The position numbers and the translations under genes were made by a program. DNA of 64,000 bases. Origin: Podospora pseudoanserina (taxonomy: Eukaryota; Ascomycota; Sordariomycetes; Sordariales; Podosporaceae). Numbering within the stretch: position 1 is the stretch's first letter; every line of letters begins with the position of its first letter. Below the pieces are notes generated by a model. The model was not told the origin of the DNA. It made no database searches and worked only from the letters and a program-made list of their open reading frames with translations. Location: positions 3,782,001-3,846,000 of the forward strand of contig NC_085923.1 of the NCBI RefSeq assembly GCF_035222485.1, written 5' to 3'. This document shows, one piece after another, positions 1 through 9,493 of this stretch.

Positions 1-1028
1 TCGAGGCGGACGACGCTGTAGTTGGTAGCGCGGGCTTCATGGAGAAATTTGGCCTTGTAGGCGGCGGACTTGGGGAAGATCTGGTCAATGTATTCGGGGT
101 TGAAGATGGAGTTGATGCTGCAGTCACACGGTTAGCGAGGGGGCTTACATGACGTCCCTGGGTCGGGATTGGGTGCTCACAAGGGGGAATCGTCACTTGG
201 CCGGAGGAACTCGGATCTCATGACCATGTAGGTCTTGCTGTTGGGGTAGAGACTCTGGACGTTGCTGAAGATCTCGGCGGCGCTCTGGCCGGCACCAACC
301 ACAGCAACGCGAACGGCGGCCGACCTGTCGCCAAGAATTTGAGGCGCCTGTTGGGCATACTGAGACGAGTGAATAACACGGGGGTGGTGAGTGGGGAAGA
401 TGTCGGGGAGGGAGGCCTGGCCACCAGCAGCCACAATAACGTTGCGTGTGCGGTAGGTGCTGGTCACACCGGTCTTGATGTTGCGTGATGTCACCTCAAA
501 GATCTTGGCGGGGCCGTCTTCCTGGATAGGAGCGACCGAGACCACCTCGTTCTGATAGCAGACAACGTCCTCAAAGTGGTTGGCGCACCACCGGAGATAG
601 TCCTCAAACTCGGCGCGGGCGGGGGTGAAGGTGTCTAGGTTGATGAAGTCAACCAGTCTCTCGTTCTTGTGGAGGTAGTTGAGGAAGGTGAAATGAGAGC
701 GGGGGTCTCTGAGAGAGGCGAGGTCCTTGACGAAGGAAATCTGCATCTTCGCGCCGGGCAGGAGCATGCCGGCGTGCCAAGCGAACTGGGGCTGCTTCTC
801 CAGAAAGAGGACTTTGGGGCACTGCTTGAGCTTGCCGGCCTCCATGGCGTCGTGCATAGCAATGGCAATGGCGACGCTGGCGGGGCCGAAGCCAATGCAC
901 ACCAGGTCGTGCACGGCATCAACCTCTGTGGGAGTAACATATTGGCTCTTGGGGAACTGGCTGGCGCCGTTGACAAGCTGGGGGACGGCCTCGGTCTCAT
1001 CCATTGTGCTGATGCTGTGTGGGGACAT
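1..1028 (-). CDS. sidA: L-ornithine N5-monooxygenase (siderophore biosynthesis), 3' end outside window
   Basis: FAD- and NADPH-dependent hydroxylation of ornithine N5, the first committed step of hydroxamate siderophore synthesis. Seen: exon 1 is 181-1028 and exon 2 is 1-117 (continues past the window), with a 63-nt intron at 118-180 (GTGAGC donor, CTGCAG acceptor). The join keeps the frame and reads [17 protein letters not shown], a conserved family stretch. The first ~322 residues are present out of roughly 500 usual. The N-terminal FAD site is VCIGFGPAS (about residue 45) and the NADPH site is [10 protein letters not shown] (about residue 243). The ATG at 1028 gives a normal ~40-residue lead before the FAD site. 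The upstream region carries five ATCWGATAA boxes, so iron-dependent GATA repression is inferred. The family call is firm; the name sidA follows the Aspergillus orthologue. Confidence 0.95.
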
Positions 1029-2034
1029 GATAACCTAATGCTACTGTCGGGTTTCGGTGCCGCTATAAGCTGGTCTCCAGGAGATGGGCAGTCTCGGGGC
1101 GCACAAGGGCAAGCAAATAGTACCGGGGAAGGAGTAAGGATGTGGGTCTGGCCGGTAAGCTGTGGCGCAACAAGGTGTGTGTGTGTCGTGTCGTCGTGTC
1201 GTGCCGATGCAGTGGCCTCCTTGGTGGATGCCGGTGCTGGTGTGTTGGGCCTGGAGATCGTCCGCAACAAGATTGACGTAAGTGCCGCCGGGACGGGATG
1301 AACACCAGAAAAGGGGGGAGGGAAGTGCTCCAAGAGAAAAGATGGTTTTGGTACTGGGAGGAATAAGGAGAAAACGAGGAGAAAGTCGCGGCTGGCATGA
1401 GGGGGCCACGGCTCCCGTTTTGATACGCAGTCGTCCTGACGGTGGAGCACTGCTCATGGGGAAGGGACGAAGAAACAGGAACCTAACGTAACCGCCTAGA
1501 CCTTGCAATGAGACCACGCGATGCCCCATTTTGCCTCATGGTCGATGCGTTGAGGGGTGCAAAACAGAGTGTTGGCAGCAATTGCAGCTAGCTTGGGTCG
1601 ATGTGATGCAGGGAACGTCCTGCGCCATTGCGGAGACCCTTCTTCTTCGAGCAAGCGGTGACATGATCTAATACTTCGCTGGTGGGGGTTCGGGGGAGGG
1701 GATGAGATATTTTTGATCGATTTCGAGTTGCGATTGACGGAAACGACCCCTCGCCGGTTTTCTGGGGATCGGCTTTTAGGCGATGGGGTTAACTTGATGC
1801 TCAACTTGTGTTTCTTTCCACCTGGTGCTCACTGGCTCCCCGTGAACCGTGGAACCGTGGAACCGTGTTGCAACCGATGATCTCGTCGTGGGGTGGTGGT
1901 GTGTTGGTGTTCACGGCGGTGGTGGGTGTCCCTTTGTGAAAGGCCTGCTGCCGGTGTGGGTGTCTGGGGATGGGGACGGGCTCGTGTACTGACGCAATCT
2001 GCAAATCTTGCCAGTTCCTCAGCGTTATCTTCGG

Positions 2035-2043
2035 ATCAGATAA
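2035..2043 (+). promoter_or_regulatory. ATCWGATAA GATA-factor box 1
   Basis: Reads ATCAGATAA, an exact match to the consensus bound by fungal iron-regulatory GATA repressors (SreA, SRE, Urbs1, Sfu1). About 1.0 kb upstream of the sidA start codon. Confidence 0.7.
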
Positions 2044-2234
2044 GATGAAATCAGTGGAGAAGATTGGCAGTTTGTATGGGGACGGACGGGGACGGACGGG
2101 ATGCCATGAGCCTATTTGCTGGCTCCAACAGTGCCCAGTCATCTCCTCCGGCGGCTAGTCCCCCTCTGGCTCCGAAGGCGGAGTCGACTTCGCATTCTTG
2201 GCTGCCAGTCCCGGGACGAGGGAAAAAAAATTGT

Positions 2235-2243
2235 TTATCTGAT
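2235..2243 (-). promoter_or_regulatory. ATCWGATAA GATA-factor box 2
   Basis: TTATCTGAT on the plus strand, i.e. ATCAGATAA on the minus strand. Exact 9-bp match, 192 bp from box 1. Confidence 0.7.
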
Positions 2244-2685
2244 CGTATGACAACGGACGGCAGAGCCCCGGTTCCAGAAGCCGTGATGGAGGTGGTGCCA
2301 TTCAAAGTATCCAAGCCGACAGCCAACCATGGCAACGGGGGGCATCGTGGGCATGTGTTGGATCAATTCCGGATCAATTGGATCGCCCAACATCAGGCTC
2401 TCATCCGCTCGATCGACAAAATCCCTTCCACCTCAAAAGTGCGGCCGGCCATGTGTGAAACAACGGGTTCCGGGGTAAAGGAAGGCGAGACGGTCCTGAT
2501 GGCTGATGACATGACCTTCCAGGTTGGGACCATCTATCTGGCAGTCGACAATGGAATGGAATTGCGCAAAATTTGACTCAATTGAGCTGGTTGTCCTTGC
2601 CCTGTCTCCGAGCCGGGTTCCACTGTGTGCTGCCGAGGAGGTGCAGAGATGAAAAGTGTGGGGCTCGGTGGAGCCGCGGCAGCCT

Positions 2686-2702
2686 ATCTGATAATCTGAT
2701 AA
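2686..2702 (+). promoter_or_regulatory. Two overlapping ATCWGATAA boxes (3 and 4)
   Basis: ATCTGATAA occurs at 2686-2694 and again at 2694-2702, sharing one base. A head-to-tail overlapping pair of exact matches is very unlikely by chance and suggests paired or cooperative binding. Confidence 0.75.
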
Positions 2703-3034
2703 GATCAATCAGCCCCACCCCATGCCCACCTGCATCTTGGCAGCTGCTGGCGAGTGGGTGCGTCCTGGCAGAATCGGACGACTGGGATGCCAGAATTGCC
2801 GTGTATTTGCCCTCATCCCCATCACCAGCTTTCACATGCGCCCATCTGCTGTGCCGTGTCTGCTTCTGGCAAGCCGACGTCGGCCTCGTCTCTTGCGTTC
2901 CCTGCAGTCGACCTACCTAAGGTACCAGCAGACAGGCAAACCTGAGTCGGTTCCTGTTACCAAACCTCATCCCTGCCGCCGCGACAGCACCTCTACTGTG
3001 TAGGTACACTACGAACCTACCCCGCACCGAAAAA

Positions 3035-3043
3035 TTATCTGAT
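3035..3043 (-). promoter_or_regulatory. ATCWGATAA GATA-factor box 5
   Basis: TTATCTGAT on the plus strand (ATCAGATAA on minus). It lies 2.0 kb from the sidA start and 0.93 kb from the start of the divergent gene at 3974, so it could serve either. Confidence 0.65.
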
Positions 3044-3973
3044 GCAGAAAAAGACACCCCCAGTCACTTCCCGAACACGGTTTGCGTCGGTTTCGCATCG
3101 TATCGCCGGTCGGTGTCGAGTCTCAACAACCCACAAGATGGTTTGGGATATGTTTTTTCCACTATATTCATCTTGATTTCGCGGTTGCTAGAAATTGGCA
3201 CTTCATTGGCGCTTTCAAAACAAGCTTCTCAGGGGGTGCCAAGGAAAGCCGTTGCGGGCAGCCGCTTGGTGGCCCGATCGTTCCAAGATTGGCGCATACA
3301 TCAACAGCTATATATATCAAGCACCAGAGCCTCTCTTGCTTCCCTTGTGAGAAACCGATCAGTCAATATCTCGGCATCTTATACCCCCTTCCTTGTGCGC
3401 ACCCTGAAGGCTGTGTTTTTTAGCGCGACCTACAGACACAAGCGAATGCTGGTCGCGGTTTGGGATCTCCCATGAGCCCAAACTTGGACCTCAACTCCCC
3501 AATGGTACGACACCGGTAACTTTATGCCACACTGGCTGGTCTTTTCCACAGCCCGCAAGGCGATGTGACACGGCGTCAAGTAGACTCGCGATACCCCGAC
3601 GGTCATTGCGGCACAGGAAGGATGAGACCTTTCAGCTTCGGCCACGAACAAATCAGCATGCGTTTACCCTCTCTTCCACTGAAACAAAGAGAGGCGCAAG
3701 TGTAGCCCCAGCCCTCAGCCCGGGTCACCGCTTCTAAAGTCGGCAGGCTGGCCGTGAAACTGTGATGTGCAAAAACTGCTTGTAATTCTTCCGTCTTACG
3801 CCAAGGGGGCATCTTTATTAGAGCTATCTCTAGAAATTTTGGGGGCCCTTGGTAGTCACCCCCTGGCGAGCCTCAAATGCATTTTGGAATACAAAACAAC
3901 AGGTCCCGGTTTTGCCAGGGTCTTCAAGACACCAAGCAAGTCCCAGAAATTGTCGTAGAGAAACACCACCGAC

Positions 3974-4928
3974 ATGGGGCGCCCCGAAGACCTCCCAGAG
4001 GTTGTCCCCAAACCGCCGACACCCTTGCCCGAGGTCATTGCTGATTCCGGGCCTCAGGTCATCTCTAATTACTATGTCGGTGATCCCCAACGTGTTTATG
4101 CACAGTACAAATACCCCGCCGATTATGACGATGCCCCCAAACTGCCGTTCGAGCCCCCAACCCCCACAGCAGACGTCTACAGGCAAAATCAAGATCGGCA
4201 GCCATTATGGCCGCAAAGTGCAAGTGGAATGCCCTTGAGCGCCCTCAGCCCCAACAGCTCAGTGCCCTGGGAGCCCGTATCGCCGGTTGGAAAGGAAGAG
4301 TTGTATGTTGGGCCTCATCTGAAGGATGAAAAGAAGACATGCGGTCTCGGCAAACGGACATTCACCATGGTGCTGGTTGCCGTCATTGTCCTAATCGGAG
4401 CGGCAGTGGGAGGTGGTGTGGTGGGCGTGATGAAAGCAAAGCATGGCGAGAGTTCGCCGCCAAAGACTACAACACCGGCGACCAACAGGACATCATCCGA
4501 GTGCGTGGACTCCTCTTTCACTTTTTGTCTGTTGTCATTTCCCCGGACTTTTGCTAACTCATCACAGCAGACCAGCAGCTTCGTCTCTCGATGATGAAAC
4601 CCCAAATGTGGGATTCATGCTTCAAGCGTGGGAAGAGCCCCAATACACCGGTGACAAGACACGCGTGTACACTGAAGAAGGCTTTTACGATTTTCCATTC
4701 ATGGCGTGGAGCTACGTCTGGTTTCCAAACAAGACAGACTGCTGCCTCACATTTTGTGCCAGCCCGACCAACCACACGCCAACCGGGTGGTGGTGCGACC
4801 ATCGGCGGAGGCCAAAAACGGACAAGTCGTTTGGGAGGGTGAATATCTGGTGCGGCAGAGGAAGCAACACAAGCAACCAGAGAAAGTGCAATGAGACTCA
4901 GGCTGGAGGGGAATGGGACAAATCGTGA
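3974..4928 (+). CDS. Single-pass membrane protein with Cys-rich ectodomain, unknown function
   Basis: Not recognised as a named family. Exon 1 is 3974-4500. The intron starts at 4501 (GTGCGT), has a GCTAAC branch site, and ends at 4567 or 4570 (tandem CAG, both in frame). Exon 2 runs to the TGA at 4928. The protein is about 296 aa. The first ~125 residues are Pro-rich with aromatic motifs. One membrane span follows at about 129-153 (starts MVLVAVIVLIG, then small and Gly residues). After it comes a Thr/Ser stretch interrupted by the intron, then a ~110-residue domain rich in Trp and Cys (DCCLTF, WWCDH, IWCGRG) with several N-glycosylation sequons. The layout fits a type II or III plasma-membrane protein with an outside C-terminal domain. 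The start codon has no competitor. The tandem acceptor could give a one-residue isoform. Confidence 0.75.
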
Positions 4929-5532
4929 TGGGAGCAGTGGATGGGCAATGTTGAGCTGAACAGAAGAACGTGATGATTGACGACGGCTAATGAACTACGG
5001 TACCTATGGCTTGGCGAAGGTGGATTGACTGATGAAAGGGAGGTCAAACAACTAATCCTAGTTACGGACTAGGGACTCGTAATGTAATGATATTATCACG
5101 CCCAAACGGTTTATAGCAATGGTGCCCGATTGGGGCTCGAAGAAATGGAACTTTGGCAAAGAACCTTGAGCTAAATATCTCTATTCAGCGCCATCTGATG
5201 CTGACAAAAGAAACTATGATTATGCGGTGCATGCCCCCCTGCTCCATAGAGGAAGACAATACAGCCTGTCCAAAGCACAACCTTACATATCCCCCACTAT
5301 AAAATCAACCAAGTAAAACGCCACCCCATGCTGTCATAAGTCATCGATATGCAGTCATTCCCCATCATAAGTCATAAACGTGTCTCATCGCCTTCTGCCA
5401 TTGTGGGCCGTATTACCATCAATCCTGAACTCCAACGACCCCCATAAACCCAGATTGATCCCATTCAAACAAAGGAAATCGTGCTGTTGTCTAAGCAAAG
5501 GAAAGCTCTCTCCCCTCGAGGAATAGGTATGC
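4929..5532. other. Gene-free 3' intergenic stretch between convergent genes
   Basis: It separates two convergent stop codons, so it should hold the two 3' UTRs. Short AT-rich runs are present, but no ORF, RNA gene or repeat is apparent. Confidence 0.5.
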
Positions 5533-6957
5533 TCAAGCCACCTGCTGAGCATTGGCATTGGCACCCATGGTGCTAGTGTTGTTGTTCTGAGTCTCGATGC
5601 TCCTGATGCACAAGACCCTGGCCGCATAGTCCAGAAGCAGCCTCAAGTTCATGATGACGGAAAGGTGTTCGACGGTGATCTCCACCCGCCCCTTTTCTTG
5701 GACCTCGGCGTCGACAGAGGAAGGTTTCATGAGGACTTTGGCGGTGAGCTGGGAGATAACCTCCATGATCTGGAGGAAGTGGTCTGTGCTGGGGAAAGGG
5801 GAGCCATCGTCATCCTTGGGGGGTGCGGTGAAAGATGATTTGGCCGAGGACGATTGGACCGACAAGTGACTGAAGATATCGGGCTGAAGGAGCCAGTTGA
5901 GCATGGTGGCCAGGTCCGCCTCGTCAAGGGGGGTGGACTGATGGAGGGGGTGAAGAATGTTGAGGAGTGGTTGGGGAGGGGTGGTCGGTTTGGCCGTTGA
6001 AGCTTCCGTTTGCTCTTGCATGATACAGGCTTGCTCGCTCGCTGGTTCTTCTTCAGTATCTGGCTCGACCTGCTCAGCTTTGACCTCTGCTTCCGTCTCG
6101 GCCTCCCGACTTGGCCCGTCCTTTGCTGTCTCACCCTGAGAGTCAACTTCGGGCGTTGTTACCGGTGATGACGAGGCCGAAGAAGTAGCCGAGGAAGAGA
6201 TGGATGCTGGCTCGGAGGAGGATTCAGGCGGAGGTGTAGCCTCCCGTTGGAACACGGCTGGAATTTCGTCCTGCATATCGATTTCGACACATGGGAGCGA
6301 AAGCGCTTCAAATTGCTGTTCTTGCTGCATCGCCTCCTCTTCACACAGAGACATCTTGACCAAGAGTTCGTAGAGATCCGTCATTTCCAAATCTTCACCG
6401 TCTGAAAGGGGGAACGAGACGCTGAGGGGGAGATCGCCATTTTCTGATAGATAATGCTAAGTACACTGTTGTTCTGAACCGCAGTGGAGACAGAGGCAAA
6501 AGGAAGCAATGAACAAGAAAAGAAAAGCTCACTCTGACGGTAACAAGACTTGTCCCCCCTGACCAGGCGGGCAAGGGAAAGACCCCGTGGCAAGGAGAGG
6601 ATGAAGCTGTGTTTCTTTACGGAGTGGTGGCCGGCTCGCTTGTTGGCAAGATCGACTTTCCTGGACCGGACCGAGAGAATGCCACGCTGGTGGCCGCCGC
6701 GGGCCACAAGGCGGCCGTCATTACCACGATGCCATGATCCCATGGCAAATTCCTGGCCCTGGCGGCGACAGTTTGGACAAGCCGGAAGTGTTCTGCCACA
6801 TCCTCTTCGCCGTGCTGGGAGCGACGGTGAGACGGTGAACATGGCCATGGCCGATGAGGTTGAGGGGTTTTCACTTACAACGACAAGTGCAGGTTGACGG
6901 ACCCGAACTCCTCTTCCCCCTGACGCCGGCTCGACTGCTGTAGTATGGTGGATTCAT
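5533..6957 (-). CDS. Hypothetical Ser/Glu-rich protein; 5' exons tentative
   Basis: No family recognised. The 3' exon (5533-6443) is secure. It contains DLYELLVKMSL, then a low-complexity Ser/Thr/Glu-rich stretch, then two helical blocks (LLNILHPL to LLQPDIFSHL, and FLQIMEVISQL to LLLDYAARVL). The frame stays open upstream of the ATG at 6384 as far as an acceptor (CTATCAG) at 6444, so a spliced 5' part is likely. The best model is exon 1 at 6879-6957 (ATG at 6957, GTAAGT donor), exon 2 at 6533-6814 (donor GTGAGC), exon 3 at 5533-6443; all phases agree, giving about 423 aa. Exon 2 is less certain: other minus-strand frames and one plus-strand frame there also look coding-like. The minimal alternative is an ATG at 6384 giving 283 aa. 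Confidence 0.55.
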
Positions 6958-7730
6958 GGCTCTATCAAATTGATGGTGTTGGAGATGGAGATATAGGGAC
7001 GATGGGGCAAACATGGTGAATATTGACTACTGCTGAATGGATATATTTTGTGGGCAGGGAGGAGTCCATGGTATTTTATCATGGAAGCGGTGATGATCAA
7101 AGGGAAAAAAAAACCCTCGGACGTTGGCTACCGAGAATTAACGCATGAGGTGGCCCGTTGATTCCCAAAGCATCGCGGCAGCCCCTCAGTGGTCGATGAT
7201 GCACATCAAGTCCCAACACGACGGGTGCTGATTGGTCCAGCACAGAATTCCAGCGCAGTCCAAGGCGCCAACTGCCAGGGGTTTCTGCTGACCGCTGTCA
7301 CCACTTGCACAAATGGACAGCGCCCTGACTCTGAGGCTGCCCAGATGGGCGATATGGGATCCAATGTGTTGCATCAGGTCGAAATTGTTCAGTTCGTCTG
7401 GGGAAAACAGGGCAGTGACTGGCCCAGTGACATGAGACACGGGCAAACAATGCGACGAGCCCAACGCAAAATGACGGCACCCGGATTGTTACATTTTGGG
7501 CTAAAATTGGTGATGGCTTCAGGAATCAGAGCTGCTGACGGCTGGCCCGTTGAGAAACCTAGAATCTGGGGAACTGACAGACAGACAACTGGAATGCCCG
7601 TGGCCAATCAGCATGCAGGAAAAACGACCCACTTAATTTTGGCATCTGGACGCCAGAGCATCATCATCACTGGTGGCGCAACAACTGCACCAAGGGCAGC
7701 ACCGCGACAATTGCATCCATCACCACGACA
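6958..7730. promoter_or_regulatory. Divergent promoter region, no gene seen
   Basis: It lies between the hypothetical gene (minus) and the WW/FF gene (plus). It contains an A8 run at 7105-7112 and ordinary base composition. Open frames inside it overlap each other on both strands and lack family features. Confidence 0.45.
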
Positions 7731-9413
7731 ATGCAGCCGCAGCCAGCGCTCAAGTCGACCTACAAGGCGCCTCCTCTCCCGCCAGGTTGGACTGAGCACA
7801 AAGCCCCAACGGGGCACACGTACTATTACAATGCCGAAACCAAAGAGTCCACCTACAAGCGGCCTGTCACAGCAGCAGCCCTTCCAACCGCGCCGTCCGC
7901 TAACCCGGCATCGAGCTTTTGGCAACACCAAGCCGTACCCCAGATAAACCTCTCCGATCCCAATGTCGCCAATGCCTTCATGTCACAGTATGGTCAGCCA
8001 CAGCACCAGCCAGGGCAACAGCGTGGTGGGCGTGGGCCGGGAGGCCGAGGCGGTTCCCACGCGCGACCAAAACCACAGCCCATCGACAAGCCGCGATCAA
8101 AGGTGGCTATTCCCGGCCATGAACCATGGATCCTCGTGTACACCAAATACGGCCGCCGATTTGCCTACAACTCGGCCAAAAATGCCAGTTACTGGCGAAT
8201 TCCCGAGAAGCTCATGCCCGCCATTCTTGAGCTCGACAAGGCGCGCATTCGCCAAAAGGCAGAGGGCAAAGCTTTGGATACGCTTCAAGGCTCTGAAGGC
8301 CCGCCGGAAAAAACAGACGGCCTTGAAGAACAAGAGAAGGACTACGACAGTTCTGAATACGAAGAAGTCGAAGTGACCGACGACGAGGATGGCGGCGATG
8401 GCCACGCCACGAAGCGCCAACGAACCGAGGATCCCGACCAAAGCGAAAACAACGGGCCGGTCGAGTTTACCGAGGAAGATATCGCTGCGCAGTTGGCCGC
8501 CATGGGTGCTGACTATGGAGAAGACTACGAGATGGGCCAAGACTACGACGATTATGACCATGGCGAGGCGGCCCCCCAGCTATCCGACGACGACGCCCGC
8601 GAGCTTTTCAAAGACATGCTGTCCGACTTCAACATAAATCCCTACAGCCCTTGGGATACCTTGATAGAGCAGGGCAGGATCGTAGACGACCCCCGGTACA
8701 CAGTCTTGCCCACCACAAAAGCCCGCAAGGAGGTCTGGGAGGAGTGGTCCAGACTCACGATTCAGGAGCTCAAGGAGCTGCGACAAAAGCAAGAGAAAAA
8801 GGACCCCCGTATCGCCTACTTCGCCCTGCTGCAGGACAAGGCCACGCCAAAGCTCTACTGGGCCGAGTTCAAACGAAAATATAAGCGGGAGGACGCCATG
8901 AAGGATATCAAAGTGGCTGACAAGGATAGGGAAAAGTGGTACCGGGAATACATCTCGCGGCTCAAACTTCCCCAGTCCACGCTGAAATCCGACCTCAAGA
9001 AACTGCTCGAATCGGTTCCCGTGTCGCAGCTCAACAACCGGTCTTCCGCCTCCTCCTTACCACCCGCCGTCTTGACGGATCTTCGGTACTGGTCCCTCGA
9101 TACAAAGTCCAGAGATGAATTCGTGGAGGGTTACATTGCTGGGCTGGGGCCTCCCCCTGACTCGGGTGCAGAGCAAGCGGCGGGAGAGGATGAGGCGACG
9201 AAAAAGGCCAAGGAAGAAAGACGCAAACGGGAAAGGGCGCTTCAGGACAGGGAGCGGGCGGTGCAGGAAGAAAAGCACAGGCAGGAAAAGAAGCTCCAGT
9301 TTGAGCGTGCCAGGCTGAGGGAAGAAGAACGGGAGCTTGAAAGGGCCATGCAGGTGGGCAAAAAGGGGCTACAGAGCCAGCTTACGCCACAAGAGGGGGA
9401 GCGGTTCATTTGA
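7731..9413 (+). CDS. WW/FF-domain protein, URN1/Dre4-like pre-mRNA processing factor
   Basis: Intronless, 560 aa. The N-terminal WW domain starts at PPGWTEHKAPTGHTYYYN (about 18-45); its second signature Trp is replaced by Tyr (TYKRP). A second degenerate WW-like block (PWILVYTKYGRRFAYN, then NASYWRIP) lies at about 130-165. An acidic linker follows, then an FF-type domain (ARELFKDMLSDF to EVWEEWSR, about 288-345), a second FF-like helical block, and a long charged Arg/Glu coiled coil at the C-terminus. This order (WW, acidic linker, FF, coiled coil) is that of yeast Urn1 and fission yeast Dre4, spliceosome-associated proteins. The spliceosomal nuclear role is inferred from the family. The ATG at 7731 precedes the WW domain by 17 codons. 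Its stop lies 80 bp from the convergent stop of the TAPT1-family gene, so the 3' UTRs probably overlap. Confidence 0.85.
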   Translation: MQPQPALKSTYKAPPLPPGWTEHKAPTGHTYYYNAETKESTYKRPVTAAALPTAPSANPASSFWQHQAVPQINLSDPNVANAFMSQYGQPQHQPGQQRGGRGPGGRGGSHARPKPQPIDKPRSKVAIPGHEPWILVYTKYGRRFAYNSAKNASYWRIPEKLMPAILELDKARIRQKAEGKALDTLQGSEGPPEKTDGLEEQEKDYDSSEYEEVEVTDDEDGGDGHATKRQRTEDPDQSENNGPVEFTEEDIAAQLAAMGADYGEDYEMGQDYDDYDHGEAAPQLSDDDARELFKDMLSDFNINPYSPWDTLIEQGRIVDDPRYTVLPTTKARKEVWEEWSRLTIQELKELRQKQEKKDPRIAYFALLQDKATPKLYWAEFKRKYKREDAMKDIKVADKDREKWYREYISRLKLPQSTLKSDLKKLLESVPVSQLNNRSSASSLPPAVLTDLRYWSLDTKSRDEFVEGYIAGLGPPPDSGAEQAAGEDEATKKAKEERRKRERALQDRERAVQEEKHRQEKKLQFERARLREEERELERAMQVGKKGLQSQLTPQEGERFI

Positions 9414-9493
9414 ACGTCGAAGGAGATAATAATAATAGCAATCAACTACCATCAGCCATACCGCTGAAACGCCATTTTTATGCATGCATGCTT

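Larger units (their letters stand above)
1029..3973. promoter_or_regulatory. 2.9-kb divergent intergenic region with a GATA-box cluster
   Basis: No convincing gene is visible. The open frames here are short, overlap on both strands and match no family. The region separates sidA (minus) from the membrane-protein gene starting at 3974 (plus). It contains five perfect ATCWGATAA motifs between 2035 and 3043, a tri-fold GGAACCGTG micro-repeat near 1845-1867, and several pyrimidine runs. The part next to sidA (1029-1530) may be a long 5' leader. Confidence 0.6.

Noticed and set aside
635-1529. Long minus-strand frames overlapping and upstream of sidA
   Set aside because: They overlap the sidA coding strand in other frames, have Pro/His/Ser-rich shadow composition and no family motifs; best read as leader sequence.
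1843-1867. GGAACCGTG triple micro-repeat
   Set aside because: Only about 25 bp; too short to call a repeat feature.
2064-2576. 170-codon plus-strand frame in the sidA upstream region
   Set aside because: No homology-like features, overlaps frames on the other strand, and the interval is full of regulatory motifs.
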